Below are positions 17,330-26,065 of a stretch of DNA of 40,373 nt, piece after piece. Under the pieces are notes generated by a model that saw only the letters and a list, made by a program, of their open reading frames with translations, ran no database searches and had not been told where the DNA came from. How positions within the stretch are numbered: position 1 is the stretch's first letter; the number at the start of each line of letters is the position of its first letter. The stretch covers positions 1-40,373 of the forward strand of contig NZ_JAEKEG010000022.1 of assembly GCF_016651255.1 (NCBI RefSeq), read 5' to 3'. The DNA is from Pseudomonas sp. TH10. GTDB lineage: Bacteria; Pseudomonadota; Gammaproteobacteria; Pseudomonadales; Pseudomonadaceae. A program made the translations under genes and the position numbers.

Positions 17330-19815
17330 ATGCCTGACCTGCTTGACCGCTACCCGCCGACGGCGGGCAATTACCATGAACTGCTCGACGACAGCGGAGC
17401 CGTGCGCGCGCATTGGCGTCGGTTGTTCGACCAATTGCAGCGCAGCACCCCTGCGCAACTGGTGCAGCGTCAGGCCCTGTTGACCCGGCAGATCCACGAA
17501 AACGGTGTGACCTACAACGTCTACGCCGACCCCAAAGGCGCGGATCGGCCGTGGGAGCTGGACTTGCTGCCGCATGTGATCGCCGTCGATGAGTGGCAGC
17601 AATTGTCGGCCGGCATTGCCCAGCGCGCGCGCCTGCTCAATGCCGTGCTGGCAGACCTGTATGGCCCGCAACGCTTGATTGCCGAGGGGCTGTTGCCGGC
17701 CGAGCTGGTGTTCGGCCACAACAATTTCCTCTGGCCCTGCCAGGGCATCAAGCCGCCCGACGGGGCTTTTTGCACCTGTATGCCGTCGATCTGGCGCGTA
17801 CGCCTGATGGTCGCTGGTGGGTAACGGCGGACCGCACCCAGGCACCTTCTGGCGCGGGTTATGCGCTGGAGAACCGCACCATCGTGTCGCGGGCGTTCCC
17901 GGAGTTGTACCGTGACCTGAAGGTGCAGCACCTGGCCGGTTTCTTCCGCACGCTGCAGGAGACCCTGGCGCGCCAGGCGCCGAGCGATGCCGAGGCGCCG
18001 CTGATCGTGTTGCTGACGCCCGGCCGTTTTAATGAAAGCTATTTCGAGCATCTCTACCTGGCGCGGCAACTCGGCTATCCGCTGGTGGAAGGTGGTGACC
18101 TCACGGTGCGCGATGCCACGGTCTACCTGAAGACCCTCAGCGGCTTGCGGCGGGTTCACGCGATCATGCGCCGCCTCGACGACGACTTCTGCGATCCGCT
18201 GGAGCTGCGCACCGATTCGGCGCTCGGCGTTCCGGGCCTGCTTGAAGCGGTTCGTCAGGGCCGCGTGCTGGTGGCCAACGCATTGGGCAGCGGTGTCCTG
18301 GAATCGCCGGGCCTGCTCGGGTTTCTGCCGAAAATAAATCAATACCTGTTTGGCGAAGAGTTGATCCTGCCGTCCATCGCGACCTGGTGGTGCGGTGAGG
18401 CGCCGGTGCTGGCTCAGGCGTTGGAAAAACTCCCCGAATTGCTGATCAAACCGGCCTTCCCCTCGCAAAGCTTCGCGCCGGTGTTTGGTCGTGATTTGAG
18501 TGAAAAACAGCGTCAGCAAATGGCTGAGCGCATGCAGGCGCGGCCTTATGCCTATGTCGCGCAAGAATTGGCTCAGCTCTCCCAAGCGCCGATCTGGCAG
18601 CCTGAGGACGGTCAACTGCAACCCCGTGCAATTGGTATGCGTATGTACGCGGTGGCCAGTCGTGACGGCTATCGCGTGCTGCCCGGTGGGTTGACCCGGG
18701 TCGCCGCTGAGGCCGATGCCGAGGTGGTGTCGATGCAACGCGGCGGGGCAAGCAAGGACACCTGGGTGCTTGGTGATCGGCCGCCAAGTGGCGAACAATG
18801 GAAAACCCAGCGCAATGTCGGCGTGCACGATCTGGTTCGTCGCGACCCCTACCTGCCGTCGCGGGTGGTGGAAAACCTGTTCTGGTTTGGTCGATATTGC
18901 GAGCGCTGCGATGACAGTGCGCGGCTGCTGCGCATCATGCTGACGCGTTACGTCGACGGTGATGACCCGCAAGCGTTGCAGGCAGCGGTCGAGCTCGGTG
19001 AGCGATTGACGCTGTTGCCGGATGAAGGCGAGCTGCCGGAGCGGTTGTTGGCGGCACTGCTCGGTGAAGACTGGTCGTTCAGCCTGCGCTCCAACCTGCA
19101 ACGCTTGCAATGGGCCGCTTCGCAGGTGCGTGGCAAGCTCTCGCGAGAGAACTGGCAGGCGTTGGTGGAATTGCAGCGCGAAGCGATGGAACTGGAAACC
19201 GCCGAGCCTGACTTCGGCGAGTTGCTGGATTTCCTCAACCGTCTGGTGATGTCGCTGGCGGCGCTGTCGGGTTTTGCCCTGGACGACATGACCCGCGATG
19301 AGGGATGGCGCTTCCTGATGATCGGCCGCCGTATCGAGCGCCTGCAGTTTCTCAGCGGCAGCCTCGCGGCGTTTCTGCGTGGCGCCGGGGCGTTCGATCA
19401 GGCGGGGCTGGAATGGCTGTTGGAGTTGGGCAACAGCAGCATCACTTATCGGTCACGCTATTTGGCGGTGGCGCAGCTGATTCCAGTGCTCGACCTGTTG
19501 CTGCTCGACGAGCAGAACCCGCACGCGGTGTTGTTCCAGTTGAAACTGGTCACCCGCACGGTGAAACGTTTGAACGATGATTTCGCTGCGCCACGGGAGG
19601 CGGGTTTGTCATCACTGGTCGAGCGTCTGGCGCGATTCGATCTGGGCTGTCTGGAAAACCCGTTGTTCGGCGAGTCCAGCGTGCGTGCGGCGCTCGATGG
19701 TCTGGCGGACTTGCTGCAAGAGATTGCCGAGGCCAGTGGGCAAGTGTCGGATCGCCTGGCCCTGCGCCATTTTGCTCATGTCGATGATGTCAGCCAGCGT
19801 ACGGTGTCCGTCTGA
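17330..19815 (+). pseudogene. Circularly permuted ATP-grasp / alpha-E fusion, interrupted by a one-base frameshift
   Basis: Two overlapping frames together encode one protein of about 828 residues. The first frame (from ATG 17330, MPDLLDRYPP) runs to a stop at 17824 after 164 codons. The other continues from the same point (HLYAVDLARTPDGRWWVTAD) to 19815. The break is at a GGGG run (17762-17765) followed by TTTTT: one extra G would read PDGGFLHLYAVDL and join them. The ATP-grasp half includes GRFNESYFEHLYLARQLG, EGGDLTVRD and ANALGSGVLESPG; the alpha-E half begins around PSRVVENLFWFGRYCER. Families of this type are predicted ATP-dependent amide ligases, the alpha-E domain being a helical partner of unknown role. 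A homopolymer indel may be a sequencing error, a real inactivation or phase variation. The stop overlaps the next start (TGATG). Confidence 0.85.
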
Positions 19816-20705
19816 TGAGTGCTCAGTACCAGATTTTCCACGACACCTGTTATCACTACGACAGCCCGGTGTCGCTCGCGCAGCAACTGGCGCACCTGTG
19901 GCCCCGGCCTTGCGCCTGGCAGCATTGCACCGATCAGCGCTTGCAGATCAGTCCGGATCCCACCTCTCGCAGGGACGAACTGGACGTATTCGGCAATCCG
20001 CTGACCCGACTCGCGTTCGAGCGACCGCATGATGAGTTGCAGGTCAATGCGCGGCTCAGCGTCGAAGTGCTGGCGCGACCGGCGCTCGACTTCAATCAAT
20101 CCCCCGCGTGGGAGCAGACCCGCGACGCGCTGACCTACAGCAGCCAGCCGTTGTCTGCCGATTTGCTTGAGGCTTGCCGCTATCGTTTTCAGTCAACGTA
20201 TGTGCATTTGAAGCGCAGTTTTGTCGAGTTCTCGCACAGTTGTTTTGCGCCGGGGCAGCCGTTGCTGATGGGCGTGCAGGCGTTGATGCAGAAGATCTTC
20301 AGCGAATTCACCTTTGATGCCGAGGCCACCCAGGTGGCGACGCCGCTGGTAGAAGTGCTGGAGCGGCGGCGTGGGGTCTGTCAGGACTTCGCGCATCTGA
20401 TGCTGGCGTGTGTGCGCTCCCGCGGCCTGGCCGCGCGTTATGTCAGCGGCTATCTGCTGACCCAGCCGCCACCGGGGCAGCCGCGATTGATCGGCGCCGA
20501 TGCATCGCATGCGTGGGTGTCGGTGTTTTGCCCGGTACTGGGTTGGGTCGATTTTGATCCGACCAACAACGTGCAGCCGGCACTGGAGCACATCACCCTG
20601 GCCTGGGGCCGGGACTTCTCCGATGTGTCGCCGCTACGCGGGGTGATCCTCGGCGGCGGCAACCACGATCCGGAAGTACGCGTCACCGTGATGCCCCTGG
20701 ATTAA
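19815..20705 (+). CDS. Transglutaminase-like cysteine protease, short form
   Basis: This 296-residue protein has an N-terminal beta region (about 1-150) and a transglutaminase-like core with Cys189 (RRGVCQDFAH), His232 (ASHAWVSVF) and Asp248 (VDFDPTNN), so the catalytic triad is complete. Its N-terminus (YQIFHDTCYHYDSPVSLAQQ) resembles that of the DUF2126 fusion (HHVTHYRYDRAVELGPQ), indicating related domains within one cluster. It is translationally coupled to the ATP-grasp/alpha-E gene. Bacterial members of this family are usually thought to hydrolyse or transfer peptide bonds, so it may release, process or recycle the product of the ligases. No signal peptide is present. An inverted-repeat pair follows the gene. 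Confidence 0.9.
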   Translation: MSAQYQIFHDTCYHYDSPVSLAQQLAHLWPRPCAWQHCTDQRLQISPDPTSRRDELDVFGNPLTRLAFERPHDELQVNARLSVEVLARPALDFNQSPAWEQTRDALTYSSQPLSADLLEACRYRFQSTYVHLKRSFVEFSHSCFAPGQPLLMGVQALMQKIFSEFTFDAEATQVATPLVEVLERRRGVCQDFAHLMLACVRSRGLAARYVSGYLLTQPPPGQPRLIGADASHAWVSVFCPVLGWVDFDPTNNVQPALEHITLAWGRDFSDVSPLRGVILGGGNHDPEVRVTVMPLD

Positions 20706-20718
20706 CGCGCATCCTCCG

Positions 20719-20814
20719 GTAGGAGCTGCCGAAGGCTGCGATCTTTTGATCTTGAGCGTTTCCAGAGCGTTTGCAGAGCTAGATCAAAAGATCGCAGCCT
20801 TCGGCAGCTCCTTC
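20719..20814. repeat. Inverted-repeat pair, GTAGGAGCTGCCGAA family
   Basis: Left arm GTAGGAGCTGCCGAAGGCTG leads into CGATCTTTTGATCTT; the right arm is AGATCAAAAGATCGCAGCCT followed by TCGGCAGCTCCTTC. This is the third and best-conserved copy, between two convergent transcription units. Confidence 0.8.
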
Positions 20815-20888
20815 AGGGTCAGCAGCAGCGCTGCCAACCCTGGACACAAATCCGCAGGGTCTGATTCGATCATCAAACCCGGTGGGGC

Positions 20889-21077
20889 TCAGGCGTCGGG
20901 CGCCTGATCTTTCGGTGCTTCAGTTGCATCAACATCGTCTTCCGTTGCCACTTCACCCTCAGGGTTCAGTGCTGCTTCTTCAGCGGTTTGTTTCTTGCGC
21001 TGAAGTTTTTCCTCTTTCTTCTGTTCCTTTGCCAAGTCGCGTTGACGTTTGGCGAAGGAGTAATTGGGTTTGGCCAT
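20889..21077 (-). CDS. Small conserved charged protein, function unknown
   Basis: This 62-residue product has a basic N-terminal half (MAKPNYSFAKRQRDLAKEQK, then KKEEKLQRKK), likely helical, and an acidic tail (ATEDDVDATEAPKDQAPDA). AGAGGATC precedes the start. Similar small Lys/Arg/Glu-rich proteins are annotated as hypothetical in pseudomonads. The split charge could suit nucleic-acid or ribosome contact, but nothing in the sequence proves a role. There is no signal peptide or membrane segment. Confidence 0.75.
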   Translation of the reverse strand: MAKPNYSFAKRQRDLAKEQKKEEKLQRKKQTAEEAALNPEGEVATEDDVDATEAPKDQAPDA

Positions 21078-21145
21078 GGGCGATCCTCTAGGGTCGAAGG
21101 TGAGGTTGAGCGGCGCGTATTCTGCCCTGTATCGACGTCAGAGGG

Positions 21146-21733
21146 TTAACCGGGTTTTTGGTCGACCCACTTTGGCGTGACGGTCGGCTTCCAGTTATCC
21201 AAGGCATCGAGCAGCGTTTGCGGCGATTCGCTCACTTGCAGCATGTCACGGTGTGGCGCGCGAACGAAGCCTTCGCCGACGATATGGTCGAGAAATGCAG
21301 TGAGTTTGCTGTAGTAACCGTTCACTTCCAGCAAGCCCAACGGCTTGCCGTGATAGCCGAGCTGGCCCCAGGTCCAGACTTCAAACAGCTCTTCGAGCGT
21401 GCCGAGGCCGCCGGGCAGCGCGATAAACGCATCGCTGAGTTCGGCCATCCGCGCCTTGCGCGCATGCATGCCATCGACCACTTCCAGGCGAGTCAGGCTT
21501 TTGTGGCCGATTTCCTTGTCCATGAGACTTTGCGGAATGATACCTATGACTTCCCCGCCGGCTGCCAGGGCGGCATCCGCGACTATCCCCATCAAACCCA
21601 CGGCACCACCGCCGTATACCAGGGTCAGCTTGCGTTCGGCGATGGCACGCCCAAGGGCGATAGCCGCTTCACGATAAGCAGGGTGGGTGCCAGTGCTGGC
21701 ACCGCAGAAAACACAAACGGATGCTAATGACAT
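21146..21733 (-). CDS. LOG family nucleoside 5'-monophosphate phosphoribohydrolase
   Basis: The 195-residue protein carries the Lonely Guy signatures GGGAVGLMG (41-49) and PGGLGTLEE (107-115), with the Arg/Lys-containing segment ARKARMAE before them. LOG enzymes release the base from nucleoside monophosphates; in plants this activates cytokinins, and in bacteria many act as AMP or general NMP hydrolases. The start at 21733 has GGAGC at the right distance and gives the family N-terminus ([19 protein letters not shown]). An upstream in-frame ATG would add 43 residues of non-family sequence and is not preferred. It is transcribed away from azurin. Confidence 0.93.
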   Translation of the reverse strand: MSLASVCVFCGASTGTHPAYREAAIALGRAIAERKLTLVYGGGAVGLMGIVADAALAAGGEVIGIIPQSLMDKEIGHKSLTRLEVVDGMHARKARMAELSDAFIALPGGLGTLEELFEVWTWGQLGYHGKPLGLLEVNGYYSKLTAFLDHIVGEGFVRAPHRDMLQVSESPQTLLDALDNWKPTVTPKWVDQKPG

Positions 21734-21792
21734 GCTTTGCTCCACGGTCACGATGACCACAGGGTAAAGGCACGGCGTTAGCGATCCAAGGG

Positions 21793-21882
21793 TTAAAGGT
21801 CGCGGGCAGCGGTTTCGTAACTGCCGCTGGCGCCACAGGCATACGCGGCAAGCAGGCTGCACAACAGGCTATTGAGGGTCAT
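21793..21882 (-). CDS. Possible 29-residue hydrophobic peptide
   Basis: A short frame encodes a hydrophobic N-terminal segment ([20 protein letters not shown]) and a polar end (SYETAARDL). It lies 59 bases upstream of the LOG gene on the same strand. The Shine-Dalgarno sequence is poor (GGACTCC). It resembles a truncated signal or lipoprotein leader, but there is no proof that it is translated; it may be a chance frame in the LOG leader. Confidence 0.25.
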   Translation of the reverse strand: MTLNSLLCSLLAAYACGASGSYETAARDL

Positions 21883-21988
21883 GACGGAGTCCAGGTAAAT
21901 GGCGATGGACCGATGATAGGGCCGGGCCAGGCATCTGGCTGGTAGATTGTTTCGATCGGTGTCATAGCCCGAAAGTTGTATACAATTT

Positions 21989-22002
21989 TTGACTCAAGTC
22001 AT
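21989..22002. promoter_or_regulatory. Candidate Anr/FNR box upstream of azurin
   Basis: TTGACTCAAGTCAT fits the Anr half-sites TTGAC-N4-GTCAA at nine of ten positions. It is 73 bases before the azurin start. Anaerobic induction of azu by ANR is established for P. aeruginosa, so the site is plausible for the same control here. Confidence 0.6.
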
Positions 22003-22074
22003 AGGAACTTGCGAAGATTTCAGGCAGTCTTTCAACCATTAGTGTTTTTGTTAACCCTGCCTTGGAGATTCACC

Positions 22075-22518
22075 ATGTTTTCCAAAGTTGTTGCGGTATC
22101 CCTGCTGGCGCTGGCCAGCAGCCAATTGATGGCTGCCGAGTGCAAAACCACCGTTGACTCCACCGATCAGATGTCCTTCAACACCAAGGAAATCGTGATC
22201 GACAAGAGCTGCAAGACCTTCACCGTCGAACTGACCCACTCCGGCAGCCTGCCGAAGAACGTCATGGGCCATAACCTGGTGATCAGCAAAGAAGCTGACA
22301 TGCAGCCAATCGCCACCGATGGCCTGGCCGCCGGCATTGACAAGAATTACCTGAAAGAAGGCGATGCTCGCATCATCGCCCACACTAAAATCATCGGCGC
22401 CAAGGAAACCGACTCGTTGACCTTCGACGTGGCGAAGATTGCAGATGGCGGCTACGGCTTTTTCTGCTCGTTCCCTGGCCACATCTCGATGATGAAAGGC
22501 ACGATTACACTGAAGTAA
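22075..22518 (+). CDS. azu: Azurin, periplasmic blue copper protein
   Basis: The 147-residue precursor has a 20-residue Sec signal (cleavage after LMA, mature AECKTTVD). The mature protein carries the type 1 copper ligands: His66 in MGHN (mature His46), Cys131, His136 and Met140 in [11 protein letters not shown]. The disulfide cysteines Cys23 and Cys46 (mature 3 and 26) are present. Azurin shuttles electrons in the periplasm, classically to nitrite reductase or oxidases. TTGGAGA precedes the ATG at 22075; an upstream ATG at 21976 would precede the signal peptide with non-signal sequence and is not chosen. An Anr-type box lies upstream and a terminator directly follows. Confidence 0.97.
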   Translation: MFSKVVAVSLLALASSQLMAAECKTTVDSTDQMSFNTKEIVIDKSCKTFTVELTHSGSLPKNVMGHNLVISKEADMQPIATDGLAAGIDKNYLKEGDARIIAHTKIIGAKETDSLTFDVAKIADGGYGFFCSFPGHISMMKGTITLK

Positions 22519-22531
22519 GCGAATCAGCTTC

Positions 22532-22561
22532 AAAAAAGCGTCCATTGCGGACGCTTTTTTG
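22532..22561 (+). terminator. Rho-independent terminator after azurin
   Basis: AAAAAAGCGTCC pairs with GGACGCTTTTTT around a short ATTGC loop. It begins 14 bases after the azurin stop codon. Confidence 0.9.
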
Positions 22562-22588
22562 TGCCTGGCTTTTGACCGCGTCAGCGTT

Positions 22589-22681
22589 CATCGCGGGCAG
22601 GCCTTACTCCCACAGGGTTTGTGTCGGCCTCAACTGATGGCATGGCGCAGTACCTGTGGGAGCAAGGCTTGCCCGCGATGG
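22589..22681. repeat. REP inverted-repeat pair
   Basis: CATCGCGGGCAGGCCTTACT and GGGAGCAAGGCTTGCCCGCG face each other with a 48-base spacer, between the convergent azurin and nadE genes. Confidence 0.8.
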
Positions 22682-22704
22682 CTCTGGTCATGGCGCCGCC
22701 GCAT

Positions 22705-23532
22705 TCAAGGCGCAAACGGCATCACACGCTTGTGATGGGTCTTGTTGTACGTCGCGACGATGATGTCGAACGCTTCCTGACGTACCGGCTCGCCGTGCAG
22801 GAACGCATCGATCTCGGCATACGTCACACCATGCGACGCTTCGTCCGGTTTGCCCGGGGACAAATCCTCAAGGTCGGCCGTCGGTACTTTCTCGACCAGC
22901 GACTCGGGCGCGCCAAAGCTGCGGGCAATCGCCCGAACCTGGTTTTTCACCAGACCGCTGAGCGGCGCCAGGTCGCAGGCACCATCACCAAATTTGGTGA
23001 AGAAGCCCATCACCGCTTCCGCCGCGTGATCGGTGCCGATCACCAGCCCATGCGCCGCGCCGGCGATGGTGTACTGGGCGACCATGCGCATCCGCGCCTT
23101 GGTGTTGCCGAGGACGAAATCCACCGACACCGCGTGTTTGCCTTCAAACGCCGCGACTTCGCTGGCCAGCGACTTCACCGCTGGGCCGATGTTGACGGTG
23201 TGGCGTTCGTCCGGGGCGATGAAGTCCACTGAGGCTTGGGCGTCGTGTTCGTCGAACTGGGTTTCGTACGGCAGGCGCACAGCGATGAACTTGTAGCTGT
23301 TGTCGCCGCTTTGCTCGCGCAGTTCACGCATGGCGCGCTGGGCCAGCAGGCCCGCCGTCAGCGAGTCGACGCCGCCGCTGATGCCCAGCACCAGCGTTTT
23401 GAGCCCGGAGTTGACCAGGCAATCCTGAATGAAGGTAATGCGCCGTGCGACTTCGGCCTGCAAGGCCTGGTAGTCGGCGAACGGCGGTTGCACCTTGAGC
23501 TGCTGCGCAATCTCACGCTGTACGGCTTGCAT
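22705..23532 (-). CDS. nadE: NH3-dependent NAD+ synthetase
   Basis: The 275-residue enzyme amidates nicotinate adenine dinucleotide to NAD+ with ATP and ammonia. The ATP-pyrophosphatase P-loop SGGVDS is at 52-57, and [23 protein letters not shown] holds the conserved substrate-binding region. No glutaminase domain is attached, so ammonia is the direct donor. AAGGAGTG precedes the start at 23532. The start lies 4 bases after the pncB stop, so the two genes form a salvage operon that turns nicotinate into NAD+ together with nadD, which is not in the window. Confidence 0.96.
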   Translation of the reverse strand: MQAVQREIAQQLKVQPPFADYQALQAEVARRITFIQDCLVNSGLKTLVLGISGGVDSLTAGLLAQRAMRELREQSGDNSYKFIAVRLPYETQFDEHDAQASVDFIAPDERHTVNIGPAVKSLASEVAAFEGKHAVSVDFVLGNTKARMRMVAQYTIAGAAHGLVIGTDHAAEAVMGFFTKFGDGACDLAPLSGLVKNQVRAIARSFGAPESLVEKVPTADLEDLSPGKPDEASHGVTYAEIDAFLHGEPVRQEAFDIIVATYNKTHHKRVMPFAP

Positions 23533-23536
23533 GAAT

Positions 23537-24760
23537 TCACTCCTTGCTAGATAGACGGGAATCGGCAGGAACCTGGAAAACATGTCGCAAGTAGGCGACG
23601 AAATTCGGGTCTTTGCAGTGGGACTTGCCTGGCTCGTCGGAGATCTTCGCCACCGGTTGGCCGTTGCATGCGGTCATTTTAAGCACGATGCTCATCGGTT
23701 CAACACCCGGAATGTCACAGGTGAGGTTGGTGCCGATGCCGAAGCTGACGTTGATCCGGCCGTGCAGTGCACGGAATATCTCCAGCGACTTGGGCAAGGT
23801 CAGACTGTCGGAGAACACCAGGGTCTTGCTCATCGGGTCGATACCGAGCTTGTGATAGTGCGCGATGCATTTTTCGCCCCAGACCACAGGATCCCCGGAA
23901 TCGTGGCGCAGACCGTCGAAAAGCTTGGCAAAGAACAGATCGAAATCACCGAGAAAAGCATCGGTGGTGATGCAGTCAGTCAGTGCGATGCCGAGCAGGC
24001 CCCGATACTCGCGGACCCAGCAATCCAACGCGGCAATCTGGCTGTCGATCAGGCGCGGTCCGAGTTGCTGGTGCGCCATGATCCATTCGTGGGCCATGGT
24101 GCCCAAGGGCTTCATGTCCAGCTCGCGCGACAGGTGGACGTTGCTGGTGCCGACGAAACGGCCGGGGAAATCGTGCTTGAGCACGTTGACCACTTCTTCC
24201 TGCACCCGGTAGGAAAACCGCCGGCGAGTGCCGAAGTCGGCGACTTGCAGTTGCGATAACTCGTCAGCCGAGGCATTGGCGGTCAGCCAGTCGAACTTGC
24301 GATAGAGCTGCTCACGCGCCTGTTCCAGGACGACTTCCCGGTACCGATAGCGGTTGCGCACTTCGCTGACGATGGACAGCAGCGGTACTTCGAACAAAAT
24401 CACATGCAGCCACGGCCCGCGCAGACGGATGAACAGCTCGCCGTTCTCGATCCCGGTGTGCACGTAGCGCAGGTTGAAGCGGAACAGCCCAAGGAAGCGC
24501 AGGAAGTCCGGTTTCAGAAAGCTGATGCGTTCAAGAAAACTCAGTTGATCGGCGCTCAGGCTCAGCTCGGCCAGACGCTCTATCTGATAGCGGATCTCGG
24601 CCAGATACGGACGCAAATCCTCGCTGTTACGGCAACGGAACTCCCATTCGACTTCGACGTTGGGGTAGTTGTGCAGCACCGCCTGCATCATCGTCAGTTT
24701 GTAGAAGTCGGTGTCGAGCAGGTTCTGCACGATGCGATCGGCAAACACACTCTCGCTCAT
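23537..24760 (-). CDS. pncB: Nicotinate phosphoribosyltransferase
   Basis: The 407-residue enzyme converts nicotinate and PRPP to nicotinate mononucleotide with ATP hydrolysis. Recognisable blocks are [15 protein letters not shown] at 14-28, [13 protein letters not shown], the His of LGTMAHEW (H224) that is phosphorylated in this family, and [11 protein letters not shown]. The start at 24760 follows GGAGAACC and gives the normal length; a longer in-frame start 14 codons upstream is possible but lacks support. An inverted repeat CCAGCG/CGCTGG (24855-24876) lies upstream and may be a control site. Confidence 0.95.
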   Translation of the reverse strand: MSESVFADRIVQNLLDTDFYKLTMMQAVLHNYPNVEVEWEFRCRNSEDLRPYLAEIRYQIERLAELSLSADQLSFLERISFLKPDFLRFLGLFRFNLRYVHTGIENGELFIRLRGPWLHVILFEVPLLSIVSEVRNRYRYREVVLEQAREQLYRKFDWLTANASADELSQLQVADFGTRRRFSYRVQEEVVNVLKHDFPGRFVGTSNVHLSRELDMKPLGTMAHEWIMAHQQLGPRLIDSQIAALDCWVREYRGLLGIALTDCITTDAFLGDFDLFFAKLFDGLRHDSGDPVVWGEKCIAHYHKLGIDPMSKTLVFSDSLTLPKSLEIFRALHGRINVSFGIGTNLTCDIPGVEPMSIVLKMTACNGQPVAKISDEPGKSHCKDPNFVAYLRHVFQVPADSRLSSKE

Positions 24761-24854
24761 AAAGGGGTTCTCCAGGCTGGCCGCGGCCTGTGGCGGCGAC
24801 ATTGCAGCTGATTCAATGAATGGGGCTAGTGGCGCATATCAACGGCAGTTATTG

Positions 24855-24876
24855 CCAGCGATTTTTTAGACGCTGG
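24855..24876. promoter_or_regulatory. Inverted repeat upstream of pncB, possible operator
   Basis: CCAGCG (24855-24860) and CGCTGG (24871-24876) are separated by an AT-rich 10-base spacer (ATTTTTTAGA). The symmetry and place, about 95 bases before pncB, could suit a regulator of NAD metabolism, but no known site is recognised. Confidence 0.25.
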
Positions 24877-24883
24877 AGATCCC

Positions 24884-24970
24884 GTGGGAGCGAGCTTACT
24901 CGCGAAAGCGTTGTCTCAGACGATCAATCTGTTGGATGTGTCGACGCCTTCGCGAGCAAGCTCGCTCTCC
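24884..24970. repeat. REP inverted-repeat pair
   Basis: GTGGGAGCGAGCTTACTCGC and its partner CGCGAGCAAGCTCGCTCTCC are inverted across about 48 bases. They separate pncB from the end of the LysR gene. Confidence 0.8.
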
Positions 24971-24988
24971 AATAGGCGCTGTGATGCC

Positions 24989-25900
24989 TCAGTTTTGCGG
25001 CATATCCGGGCTATCAATCTGCTCCAGCATCCACTTCACGAAATCGCGCACCTTCGGCACGTCCGCCGAATGTTCCGGGTATGCCAGGTAGTAAGAATCA
25101 GTGCTGGGCATCGCATGCTGCCAGGGTATGACCAGTTTGCCGTCGGCCAATTCCTCTTCCACCAGAAACCTGGGCAACAACGCCACGCCACAGCCTACCT
25201 GGGCGGCGCGGATGCACATGTAGAAGGTTTCGAAGCGCGGCCCGTGGTAGCTGTGTTCGGTGTGATAGCCCTGACTGTCGAACCAGTCGTGCCAGGCTTG
25301 TGGCCGGGAGGCGTTTTGCAGCAGGACCAGGTCGGCGAGCTGGGTTGGGTCGGTGAAAGGCGTGGCCGGCAGGCTGCCGGGCGCGCACACCGGCACCAGC
25401 TCTTCGCCGAACAACTTCAAACATTCAGTCCCCGGCCGTGAACCCTGGCCGAAATAGAACGCCAGATCGCTGCGACCTTGCAGCAGATCATCGGCTTCCT
25501 GCTCGTTGCACAAATCCAGATGAATCGACGGATGACGCAAACGCCAGCCTTTCAGGCGCGGCACCAGCCAGCGGGCACCGAAAGTCGACGGTGTAGAGAC
25601 ACGCAGGACTTCAGTCTCACCGCCGTAGGAACGCAGGTAATGGGTCGACATTTCCACCTGCGTGAGGATTTTTCGTACTTCCACCAAGTACAAATCTCCA
25701 GCAGGCGTCATCTGCAAACGGCGGCGCACGCGGCGGAACAACAAATGCTGTAGCAACTCTTCAAGCTGTGCGACTTGTTTGCTGACTGCACTCTGGGTCA
25801 GGTTCAGCTCCTCGGCGGCCCGGGTGAAACTCAGGTGCCGGGTCACGGCCTCGAAGCACTGCAACGCAGTAATCGATGGCAAGTGGCGTTTGTTCAGCAT
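24989..25900 (-). CDS. LysR family transcriptional regulator, divergent from amaB
   Basis: The 303-residue protein has the N-terminal winged helix-turn-helix of LysR regulators (about 5-64, FTRAAEELNLTQSAVSKQVAQLEE) and a substrate-binding-protein-like effector domain after residue 90. The sequence is of the GcvA/AmpR-like subgroup. It is divergent from amaB with 165 bases between the starts, the usual arrangement for a LysR activator and its target. It is therefore likely the regulator of pipecolate catabolism, as in the P. putida locus with amaB and amaA. No clear purine-rich RBS is seen beyond AAAAAGGGATC. Confidence 0.85.
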   Translation of the reverse strand: MLNKRHLPSITALQCFEAVTRHLSFTRAAEELNLTQSAVSKQVAQLEELLQHLLFRRVRRRLQMTPAGDLYLVEVRKILTQVEMSTHYLRSYGGETEVLRVSTPSTFGARWLVPRLKGWRLRHPSIHLDLCNEQEADDLLQGRSDLAFYFGQGSRPGTECLKLFGEELVPVCAPGSLPATPFTDPTQLADLVLLQNASRPQAWHDWFDSQGYHTEHSYHGPRFETFYMCIRAAQVGCGVALLPRFLVEEELADGKLVIPWQHAMPSTDSYYLAYPEHSADVPKVRDFVKWMLEQIDSPDMPQN

Positions 25901-25922
25901 GGGTGATCCCTTTTTCTTGTCT

Positions 25923-25940
25923 TTCTATGCTCAGCATGAA
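25923..25940. promoter_or_regulatory. Imperfect palindrome in the LysR-amaB divergent promoter
   Basis: ATGC-TCA-GCAT (25927-25937), extended by TTC on the left and GAA on the right, sits just upstream of the LysR start. Such dyads with a T-N11-A character are typical LysR operators. It is the clearest dyad noticed in the 165-base divergent region. Confidence 0.35.
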
Positions 25941-26065
25941 TAAACGGAATGATATCTCGCGTAAAGGTCGTTTGTTGCCTCGCCATTGTGACGCTACAAC
26001 TAAAGGCCTGCCCGGTCGCGAAAAAGCGCCCGCACACATTCAGTTTTTCGCTTGAGGAGTGACCC

